Part shown: in pieces, positions 56,078-64,000 of the stretch
How the letters are laid out: every line of letters begins with the position of its first letter
Position numbering within the stretch: the stretch's first letter is position 1
From: Ceratodon purpureus
Lineage: Eukaryota > Streptophyta > Bryopsida > Pseudoditrichales > Ditrichaceae
Assembly (NCBI GenBank): GCA_014871385.1
Contig: CM026426.1
Location: forward strand, 60,736,084-60,800,083
Direction of reading: 5' to 3'
DNA: 64,000 nucleotides
Notes under the pieces: generated by a model
Seen by the model: only the letters and a program-made list of their open reading frames with translations
The model's database searches: none
Told to the model about the DNA's origin: nothing
Position numbers and translations under genes: made by a program

Positions 56078-57571
56078 TCACTCAACATTTCGGCCCCCGT
56101 GGTGGTACGCAGCCCCGAGGCGCCTAACCATCTCCACCGTAACTCCCACCTGCCGATCCTGGTCAGCATTCAGCTTCCCATCCCACTGTTTGACCCACGC
56201 TGGATCAAGCTCGCACTCGCAGTAGGGGCAACGGTAATGGCTCGACTCGATCATCTCTGCCACGCATACGTGGTGGAAGAGGCAACCACAAGAACCAAGA
56301 ATTGCTGCACGAGACACAAACCCTTTAGAACACACGGGGCACCACTCGTTCAGTGAGCCCATCCCTCCATCAATCGCCGGTACAGATTGTCGTGGAGGAT
56401 ATTCAAAAACCGCTCGCGGCCGCAAGATCACGGTCTCCTGTTTGGCCTTCTTGAGAGCTGCCTCGGCTTCAACACGCACGGCCATGGCCTTCTTCTGATC
56501 CGCGACGGCCATGGACAGTGGACCGTTTTCCTGGGCAAGACTTCGCATGGCAAATCTTGCGGTCATCAACTCCTCCTGCAGCTTGGCCACCTTCTCAGAA
56601 CTTGCCCGCACCACTTCAACCTGGGCCTTGTATTCGGAAGGTGTCCCAGTGAGGAAAACTCTTCTCTGCTCCACCAAGGCCGCGTTACTCTCGGATTCAG
56701 CCTTCGCCACGTCCTCCTCCGTGCACCTCTCCAGCACCGCCACCGCCAAGTCCCTCTCCTTCTGAAGTCCTCTCAGTACCTCCGCCGCGGCATCCGCAGC
56801 TGCTGTAGCCGCAGTCAACGCCCCCTCTGCTGCAGTCACCGACTCTGGTAAACCAGGAGTCAACGGTTGTCCACGGGCGAGATCCTTGATGATACCGCAT
56901 AAGCCCTCAACTTGACACCGGAGAGCAACTGGACCAAGCTTGTATTGATTCTTCGTCGCGGTTGCTATACGTCTGCATCGACGCCCTTGTGCTTCAGCCA
57001 CCCAATTCACCTCCAAGCCATGCACAAACGTCGCGGTAGCGGCCTTCAAGAACCGCATTGCAAAATAAGCATTATCCGGGCGATGTCCATAAACTTCATA
57101 ACAAAGCTTGGAAAACTGCCGAGCCTGGATCTTGCTGGTGCAGTTGACAAGCTCGTACCGATTCTGCTGCATCCCCGGCCTCCAGATCTCCTTGATGTCA
57201 CCCTCCAACACTTGCGGGTAGACCTTCCCCACATCATCTACCAGAGCACCCCGGTCGCACAAGCCCACATGGTTGGTGAAGAACTCATCCTTGTACTCTG
57301 CCTCACGGCCCGCAAGAGCAGGAGCTACTGCAACCATGGAAGACTGCAACCCTACTGGAATACCACGAAGCTCGAATGGTGCATCCCACTCTGAGTTACC
57401 AATCTCGTATGCAAGCTCCACTTCGGTCAAATCACCTTCACCTTGCAAGGAATGTGACCCGGATCCTTCCCCTTCCTCGCTATAATCGATGGATGATCGA
57501 CGCCTCCCACCTCGAGCACTGTTTGGAGTGTTGCCGCCCCTAGACACCTTCCGCTTCCTCTGAAACACCAT
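56078..57571 (-). CDS. RING-like coiled-coil protein, paralogue 3 (497 aa, single coding exon)
   Basis: The open frame extends to 57679, but I start at the Met at 57571 (MVFQRKRKVSRGG) because an intron acceptor (TACATACAG/GTTGG) lies just upstream and paralogues start with the same kind of basic segment. Domain order matches paralogue 1: PFELRGIPVGLQSSM, VGLCDRGALVDDVGKVYPQV, VYGHRPDNAYFAMRFLKAAT, coiled coil (about 220-380), then C411-x2-C414-x13-C428-x-C430-x2-H433-x2-C436-x11-C448-x2-C451 and LDPAWVKQWDGKLN. It is clearly a close relative of the gene at 41222, and both lie on the minus strand. Function unknown. Confidence 0.75.
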   Translation of the reverse strand: MVFQRKRKVSRGGNTPNSARGGRRRSSIDYSEEGEGSGSHSLQGEGDLTEVELAYEIGNSEWDAPFELRGIPVGLQSSMVAVAPALAGREAEYKDEFFTNHVGLCDRGALVDDVGKVYPQVLEGDIKEIWRPGMQQNRYELVNCTSKIQARQFSKLCYEVYGHRPDNAYFAMRFLKAATATFVHGLEVNWVAEAQGRRCRRIATATKNQYKLGPVALRCQVEGLCGIIKDLARGQPLTPGLPESVTAAEGALTAATAAADAAAEVLRGLQKERDLAVAVLERCTEEDVAKAESESNAALVEQRRVFLTGTPSEYKAQVEVVRASSEKVAKLQEELMTARFAMRSLAQENGPLSMAVADQKKAMAVRVEAEAALKKAKQETVILRPRAVFEYPPRQSVPAIDGGMGSLNEWCPVCSKGFVSRAAILGSCGCLFHHVCVAEMIESSHYRCPYCECELDPAWVKQWDGKLNADQDRQVGVTVEMVRRLGAAYHHGGRNVE

Positions 57572-58300
57572 GTTGACGTTCTCTCCAACCTGTATGTACA
57601 GCAGAATAGACGAATTAGGAAACTTAGAATCAAGCAAAGGAAATTCGCAACACAAAAGATCAAGCCTGTAACTCCACAATAGAGACAGTAGGAAATCACC
57701 TCAACAGGCTCAACTGCACTGTTTTGCTGCAGCCGCACCCAAACAGCTCGAGCAGGCACAGAAGATGTGCGTGGAGTGCCATGCATGGTTCTCCACCTTC
57801 TCAAAATCTAGATGGGACAGTCAGGGTCTGCTTTGTTCAATCCTTGGAGACAATGCATGCTCAAGTTAATGAGATTGGACGTGTTAGTGGTGCTGGACTG
57901 ATTGAGTTGGGAGACAATGCATTCGAGGACACCCACATTGTAGTCATGTAGCCGCTGAGATTAGACGTCGTCATGGAGTGGGATCATGGCATGCAGTTAT
58001 GGGGTTTGATGACAAAGAATCAAAATAATACATTGTAACTCCCCATAACCCATTCATCCATGTGGCCCCAAGCAACATCACAAACCGGATGCAAATCCGC
58101 TGAATATTTGCAAGCCATTTAAATGTACACTTAGAACTGATTTCAATATTCAATCTATGTTAGTATAAATGTATACGTAGAATCTGTTTCTAACATGTTG
58201 TGAGCCCCATGACCAGAGCCTTGGACCCATGTCCGCTACTTCTAGACCTGTGACCGTCGCAGACGTAAGAGTCTTGAAGCCTGATTTGCTTGGAATCTGT
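57572..58300. other. upstream region of paralogue 3, then duplicated segment
   Basis: 57580-57800 probably holds leader exon and intron. 58012-58262 matches the block around 53126-53830 without the MITE. Confidence 0.45.
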
Positions 58301-58421
58301 TACAAACTCCCTTGCCTAACTTGGCGTCCAGTTAAAGCAATTAGGAATTCTTCATTTTTAATTTTTTTTAATCTCTAGGATCTCAAATCCGATATTAGTA
58401 CGCTCAGAAACTCTACATACT

Positions 58422-58555
58422 CGTCAAAGCCTTGGTGGCTTGGTGTTCCGAGGCTTCGGGTTTGAACTGACGTGGCAGCCCCAGGGTGCTGGTGCCGGGT
58501 TCGAATCCACCCTCCGACACCCACCCCACCACGCTTCCTTGTGCGCAGTGGTCCT
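58422..58555 (+). repeat. tRNA-like SINE module 5 (in copy D)
   Basis: TGGCTTGGTGTTCCGAGG (A-box-like) and GGGTTCGAATCC (B box) at 58497-58508, then ACCCTCCGACACCC. Ends before a run of more than 20 T at 58560. Confidence 0.65.
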
Positions 58556-58636
58556 GCAAATTTTTTTTTTTTTTTTTTTTATTTAATTTGTAGGATCTCA
58601 GATTTGATATAAGTATGCTCAGAAATTATGTATAGC

Positions 58637-58756
58637 TCGTCAAAGCCTTGGTGGCTTGGTGTTCCGGGGCCTGGTCGGTCTGACGAGGTTGCGCCCGGGT
58701 TGGTGCCGGGTTCGAATCCACTCCCGACCTCCAACCACGCTTTCTTGTGCGTAGTG
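58637..58756 (+). repeat. tRNA-like SINE module 6 (in copy D)
   Basis: Second tandem module about 215 bp after module 5 with the same A-box-like and perfect B-box words (58707-58718), slightly shortened in the middle. Confidence 0.6.
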
Positions 58757-59535
58757 GATGGTAAAAATTTTATTTTTAAATTTTTTCTTCTTTTATAAGT
58801 TATTTTCACTAAGGTGTTCTTTTACTGTATATGAAGATTTTACTATCACCATTTTTTCAATACTTAGAATTATGTTCGACAATTAGCATAGTCTCGTATA
58901 ATTCTTAAACTAAATTAAGCAACTGAGTATCGAAGGTTCTTTCCAGAAGTATCTTTATATTCCAAAGTCTGATTAGGTTGAGTACCCCCATGGAAAATTT
59001 GAGAGACTCATTCCTTTTTTTGGCTCTCATAAAAATTGTTTTCTAGAAGCACATCCAAAAACCATGATATAGTAAAACATGCATGACGTCACGTATATTT
59101 GGTTTTAGAAAAATCTGAACGGTGGTTAGGTGCCTTTATAACTTTTCAATTTTTGAGCCAAATTATTTTTGAAAAATTCCAAAATCTCAAATTTTGACGA
59201 ATTTTGAAAGAATAATTTCCTATTGATAATAATTGTTATGAATTTGGATTAACATGAACTATGTGATGGTATAATTTCCATTATTTAATTCCACTTGTTC
59301 TGAAAAATCATATTTAAGATCTCACTTTTTGAACCAGGGATGAAACTTGACATAAATCAATTCTATGATTTTTCAAAAAATCACAAGATCTTATCTTGAA
59401 GATCCACACCGTGCAAATGGTAGTAACTAACACAAGAATTCAAGAAAAATCAAAATAGACGAAAAGCATCCAACCCCTCAAAAATAGCTTCGCTGAAAGT
59501 CGTCCAACGTCGAGAATTTGGCGCTGGAGCGTTAA

Positions 59536-60321
59536 AGGGTCAAAGGGTCAAGTGCAAACCTCCATCATCATTATTAACCTTTTATGACAACAACGATGCT
59601 TTGGTAAGATTAAACTTCCAAATTAATGAATCTGAAAATTATAGATTCTTTTTCATTTATTTCCCATTTGCTTCAGCAAGGAGGCTTTGGATGTTTCCCT
59701 TCAGTCTCCACTGTGGAGATTCTTTCACACTTGACGAATGTAACTACTAAGATGGTATTTAGGGGATGGAGATTTTCCCCACACTCATTTAATTTCCGTA
59801 ATGGTTCAGTTCAGTCGGATAGATTTGACCTTCAAACTTTGTGCCTCCACTAATTTCTAAGAGTCGGAAGGTATGGTTTGAATAATTAGAAGTGGATTAC
59901 TTTGGCTCTATTTGAATCAAATCCTATGCTGTGAAGAATTCACAGTGTATTCAAGTTTTAAAGATGGTAGTGGTTAAATAAATTAAAATAATTAAAAAAT
60001 GGAAAATCTTGAATTGGTTCATTTACTCCAGTCTAAGCTAATCACACTTCACTAAATTTTGCAAACTAATCAAATCAGGTTCTAAGCTAATCAGACTTTC
60101 ATCTTAATCAAAACATGTAATAAGCATGGTTCAAAACGCATATCAAATATCACTAAAAAATGGTGAACCACCGTTTTAGCTTCGGCATAAAGCAACTTCA
60201 ACATTTACAAGCACAACAAAATGGTTTAAAGCAAGTGCACAGTGTTTAGATACACACAGCAACAGGTTCTCACACTGCTTCATTTTCTATAGCATGCTTG
60301 AAATTCTCTGTACTAGGCTAT
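59536..60321. other. no gene seen
   Basis: AT-rich. Begins GGGTCAAAGGGTCAAG, a short direct duplication. Contains the 3' flank of the minus-strand ORF that ends at 60322. Confidence 0.4.
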
Positions 60322-61662
60322 CTACACTACAACCATTTTGAATTGACCATGATCGGCCAGGACCGCACCGATGAGTGTAATCTTCTCGTGTCGACCATTT
60401 ATCTGCACAACATTGGCGTGCAAAATTAAATTCAGCAGAGCTTTTTGCACATACAGTCTTTGATTAATACTGCAATGTCCATTACCAACCAACTGAACTT
60501 GCGATTGTACCTTGGTATCAGGCTGGCCTGGCCGCTGTATGACTAGGTCATACTCTTCTGGAAGTGAGTCTCTGGAGAGGATGATCGAAATCTCGTTCCG
60601 AAGATGCGACACAGGCCACGTTCTGCCCACTTCAATGGCCGGCAACAAAGACTCTCCCAAAATTACAGAGGTCCTAACCATCTCCACAGCAACTGCTTGA
60701 TCAATGGCAGTCCAAGCGTCTCCCTCCACACATCTATAACGCAGATACTGGTAGTTCACATAAAGCATTTGCCGACCCAGATGATATCTAAACTTAATGC
60801 TGTCATGACTCACTACACACTTCAACACATCCCGCCCCTTCTCATACTTGACATCCCAACCCAGTGACATCAAGCTACTCAAAAGTTCCTCGAAAGGGTT
60901 GTTAAAAATGTACATGGATCTGGTTTTCCGTACACTATCCGCACAGGCAAACAAATCCACCATCACATGCACCGGCATGAACCAGTGCACATGAACAGCC
61001 CTACTGCCTGTGGAGCCTTTCATTGCGGCAGCAATGTCGACAGCAAGCTTTCTTCTAAAAAACTCACTTGTGTGCATGTCAGGGAGGGGCCACTCTGAGT
61101 CCGTTAGCTCTGGAAGGGGAAGTGCCTCTAGAGTGCCATAGAGCTGATTGCCAGACCGCGGCACATACACAGCCCTCAAGTAAAAAGTTCCATCAGCCCT
61201 CAAATCCTTGTAACCTCGGCCATTACGAGTCGCCTCACCAACCTCATGATGCAGCACAAGGATGACATCTAAAATCGACGTGGGCGGGACCCAATCCTCC
61301 CAGTATGATGCATAGAGATAGTTGCAGGCTCTAGGCTCGGTGGCTGAAACTACAGGGTCCAAATGGATTTGCCTACGCTCATATGCATGCCTCACTAACA
61401 CGGACTCGAGTTTCATCACAACCTTGCCTCTAACAGTGCTGTAACTCCACTGGAACTCAACGATCCGTGCCTTGTAAGCACCTGCGTTACTCTCCTCTCC
61501 TTGTCTGCGTGAGTCTCGAGCCCACGGCCCAGTGGACGCAGGCTTCAGCGTCACCCAGCTGCCAACCTCCAGTCGCAACGGGATCCACTGTCCACCAACG
61601 TCCTGGTCGTTGTAGACGACTATTGATTGCACCCCTGCCCGTGGACGCCGACTATTTGCCAT
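60322..61662 (-). CDS. uncharacterised 446-aa protein, single exon, possible BAH-like N-terminus
   Basis: An uninterrupted frame with start ATG at 61662. Residues about 25-175 (LEVGSWVTLKP, YKARIVEFQW, ILDVILVLHHEVGE, GTFYLRAVYVP) follow the order of strands in BAH chromatin-binding domains (V-x-I-x-E early, ending in F-x-x-R-x-x-Y-x-P), but the match is weak. The remaining 270 residues (FFRRKLAVDIAAAMKG, FNNPFEELLSSLMSLGWDVK) are unrecognised. No membrane segment or signal peptide. Being single-exon among intron-bearing genes, it may have arisen by retroposition or belong to a transposon. Confidence 0.55.
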   Translation of the reverse strand: MANSRRPRAGVQSIVVYNDQDVGGQWIPLRLEVGSWVTLKPASTGPWARDSRRQGEESNAGAYKARIVEFQWSYSTVRGKVVMKLESVLVRHAYERRQIHLDPVVSATEPRACNYLYASYWEDWVPPTSILDVILVLHHEVGEATRNGRGYKDLRADGTFYLRAVYVPRSGNQLYGTLEALPLPELTDSEWPLPDMHTSEFFRRKLAVDIAAAMKGSTGSRAVHVHWFMPVHVMVDLFACADSVRKTRSMYIFNNPFEELLSSLMSLGWDVKYEKGRDVLKCVVSHDSIKFRYHLGRQMLYVNYQYLRYRCVEGDAWTAIDQAVAVEMVRTSVILGESLLPAIEVGRTWPVSHLRNEISIILSRDSLPEEYDLVIQRPGQPDTKVQSQVQLVGNGHCSINQRLYVQKALLNLILHANVVQINGRHEKITLIGAVLADHGQFKMVVV

Positions 61663-62182
61663 CGATTATATACCCGTATCACAAACCAAGTAATACAGCA
61701 GGAAGCGCTACTCTGCTGCCGCAACAGACCACCGAGGAAGCCAAATATTCTGGCCCAAAAGACTACTCCAAATCTCCGAAGCTGACTGTGTGCGAACCAA
61801 TTACCCTCGGCATCCATTTTCCCGGGCCATTATGTCACTGTTTCAGCTGACATGGCTAACCCTCCACTACCCCGTCCACATAAAATACAGAAATAGAATC
61901 TTATAATATGAAAACTCAAGCGGCTTCAAGGATAGTCACTCGAGTATAATCAGCCCACCATGATACAGAGATGTCCAAATCTCTCTAGTAAATAAATCCG
62001 ATTGAGCACAGTCCAAACATGTGTGAGTTCTACCTAGGTCACAATGGGAAACTCAACCTCTTGCAGCCATTGGCCGAACCCTGCGAACATGATGCTGGAA
62101 CCGAAGGCTGGCACCAATGGTGATTACCTGCTGAACCGGTTACTTCACTCCGGGCACTGTACCAAGGGCACAACCGAGGCAC
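61663..62182. other. space between divergent genes; no gene seen
   Basis: Should hold the promoters of the minus-strand ORF at 61662 and the plus-strand gene at 62183. No motif stands out. Confidence 0.4.
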
Positions 62183-63204
62183 ATGTTGAGGGCCTCTCCC
62201 AGACCCAAAATAATCTCTAATGAGACCAATAACAGCGAGCGGAGGAAGTACGAGCAGGATCTTTTGAAGCTCCAATTTGCCATCAATACGAGTGCGAAGG
62301 TTACAAAGCGGACTTGGAGGAGTTTGAAGGTTGATGCTGCGGTGAAGTTGGAGCCGAATGTCGGAACGGAGTTGCCACGCCCACCAAGGTACGTAAACTA
62401 AACTGCTTGAAATTCTTTCCTATTATGTATGTTATTTGTTTATTTTTTGCTCTACATAAGTGTGTATGATTACAGTTTATGTTATAGAAGATATTGCAAT
62501 GACAATGGAATGATTTCAATTTCTAGTTTGCTAGGGAATTGAATAGAAAACATTAGATTTAATGGGTTAGTGTTATAGGAGTCTAAGTTGGTCTATACTT
62601 TGCATTGCATTAGCCCGTTCAATAGAAATGAATTGCATTGTAATATACGTCTGTTGTGATTAAGGTTAATTTCTTTGGTTTATGTTTATGTCTAGATGTA
62701 AAATATATATTCTAAAAGCATTGTTTCTAACTATCTATTTGTTTCTTTTGAATGATCGTGTTCTTGTAGAGGAGGGCTATCCCGGCACCTAGCAATTTCC
62801 CGAGCATTAGAATAATGGGGATGAAAGGGGAATTTCCTAAGTCAACGGTGAAGTTAGAGGACCGGGGAATAGCATCGATGTTAAAGCTGGAGTATTTCCA
62901 GACAATGCACAGTGTGTTACTAATGGAGATAGAGGGGTTGAAGTTGGACGAGGAGTTGGCGAAGAAGGCTAAGGATGGAGCTGCTTACTTGATGGACCAG
63001 CGACTTGCACTCTTGATGGTGGAGTCCTATGAAGCTAATTTGGTCTCTCTTCAGAATGCGGACGTGGCACATCCAGGAAACAAAGCAAAGCAGAGTTTAT
63101 TAGTCGAGCTATTGGAGGAACAGAAGCAAGTTCTAGGAAGAAAGGAGGCGGAGGCGCTACAGAGGGATTTAGCCGCAGCAAAGTGTCGCAGATTGGCACG
63201 GTAG
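62183..63204 (+). CDS. uncharacterised coiled-coil protein, 2 exons, 212 aa
   Basis: Exons 62183-62388 and 62772-63204 (donor AAG/GTACGT, acceptor GTAGAG/GAGG) give one frame of 639 nt. The protein is basic at the N-terminus (SERRKYEQDLLKLQFAINTS) and then helical and charged (LLMEIEGLKLDEELAKKAKD, LLVELLEEQKQVLGRKEAEA), so a coiled coil is likely. The next exon-like segment after 63230 (VVEDVAAQMTLCDEEVARLL, ending ACACAG/GTCAGT) is open in another frame. The gene may therefore continue with different splicing and extend beyond the stop proposed here. No family recognised. Confidence 0.4.
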
Positions 63205-63329
63205 TTTCGGGTGGAGAGGTCCAGGTACTCTTGTTGTCGAAGATGTTGCTGCCCAGATGACCTTGTGTGACGAGGAGGTGGCGCGGTTGCTTGCTGAACG
63301 AGCTGAACGAGCACGTCTGCGATGTCCTA

Positions 63330-64000
63330 ACACAGGTCAGTACTTACGGTGATTTTTATTTCAAATGCCATCCTACCAACCTGTTTTGAGGTACTGCCTA
63401 AATGCTTTGAGTTTCTACGGGACGTAGAACTTATAGTACTTATCTTCCTTTAAGTATTAGGGATAGTACTAAAGATGTACTCAGTAGCGTTTTTTTGCTT
63501 TCCCTTACAACAGAGAGTTACTAATCACAAGTACTTGTCTTGCAGAGGCTCAAGGAAGATTACATTCCCCTCTACAATTTATTGCTTTTGTACTTGGATG
63601 CATTTTTCGTTTTTTTGTTTTCTTTACTTATTGTATTCTTTTTGTACTTTCATGTACATTTTGCCTTCTACGTAGAGTTTGTGTACATCGAATACTTTTG
63701 GTAAATTCAAATGTTGACGCAGTAGTTGTATAGGTTGTGCATTATGTATTCATTTTCAATTTTTAGATTAGTACAGCGTAGTACTCTTTGTATGAGTGAT
63801 AATTTATCTTTAATACAAAGCTTACTTACTAGTTCTTCTTTCAGTTGTACTAGTACTTAGGTGGCATAATAGTACTACGCTGCTCTAGAATAGTACATTA
63901 TTTGTAGGATGTAGTAGCAAAGTACCTAGGTTTACTTGGTATTGAAGTACTAATAGTAGTTTTTGCTATAGTAGACATACTTATAGTATATTGTTGTACT
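63330..64000. repeat. GTAC-dense non-coding stretch
   Basis: About 19 GTAC tetramers in 670 bp, mostly inside AGTACT or TGTAC, where two or three would be expected by chance. No tandem period is evident. No coding sequence recognised. Confidence 0.6.

Larger units (their letters stand above)
58301..59535 (-). mobile_element. TTAA-type repeat family, copy D
   Basis: The left part CTCCCTTGCCTAACTTGGCG matches the ends of copies A-C (TTAA mutated to TTAC). The right end is GGCGCTGGAGCG followed by TTAA (59532-59535). It contains CATGCATGACGTCACGTAT at 59079-59097 and pairs with copy B in its distal half. Confidence 0.6.

Noticed and set aside
39877-58756. Functional tRNA genes at the B-box modules
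   Set aside because: The B box is perfect, but the acceptor stem and anticodon arm do not close into a tRNA fold and six copies sit inside repeats, so SINE-type relics are more likely.

Overview
The window is nuclear DNA from a streptophyte (green-plant lineage). It has spliceosomal introns and a complete nine-exon thermospermine synthase gene. It also carries exon fragments of a WOX13-type homeobox gene, a plastid-type serine hydroxymethyltransferase, a trehalose-6-phosphate phosphatase, a plant PH-domain protein and an At4g15545-like protein. The mix of introns of about 100-1000 bp, long intergenic DNA and unusual transposon relatives fits a bryophyte, other early land plant or streptophyte alga better than a flowering plant, but the sequence alone does not fix the species. 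The region is dominated by mobile and repetitive DNA.

Layout. 1-3968 is the 3' part of an LTR retrotransposon (gag end, protease, a long Q/E/D-rich region and one LTR, with no reverse transcriptase seen). 4353-5735 (minus) holds two captured host-gene fragments (TPP, PH domain). 6877-12643 (plus) is an 18-exon gene whose exons join to an open frame of 860 codons. It encodes an acidic protein with a DUF3504/Crypton-like tyrosine recombinase domain that keeps a plausible catalytic set. 13314-17144 (plus) holds three more host-gene fragments (WOX13, SHMT, At4g15545-like). 18606-21442 is a hAT-like element built as a huge palindrome; 21811-22926 is a TTAA-flanked MITE; 23014-23919 is a foldback element with an unusually long target duplication. 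24448-27731 (minus) is the thermospermine synthase gene. 29.5-33 kb holds transposon relics, including a LINE reverse transcriptase fragment. 34141-38325 (plus) is a four-exon gene for a 1154-aa transposase-like protein.

From 39 to 60 kb a TTAA-flanked repeat family (four copies, carrying tRNA-like SINE modules) alternates with three single-exon genes at 41.2, 48.5 and 56.1 kb. These genes are paralogues. They share an unnamed N-terminal domain, a coiled coil and a RING-like zinc module in which Cys and His are swapped relative to a classical RING. A ten-copy 259-bp satellite lies between the first and second. 60322-61662 (minus) is an intact single-exon ORF with a possible BAH-like N-terminus; 62183-63204 is a small two-exon coiled-coil gene; the right end is very rich in GTAC.

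No operon logic applies. The genes with a clear cellular role are thermospermine synthase (polyamine signalling) and the host-gene fragments. The rest is best read as transposon proteins, possible domesticated transposon proteins, or lineage-specific families expanding within repeats. Exon joins were worked out by hand from splice signals and reading-frame continuity, and family names come from remembered motifs; no database search was run.
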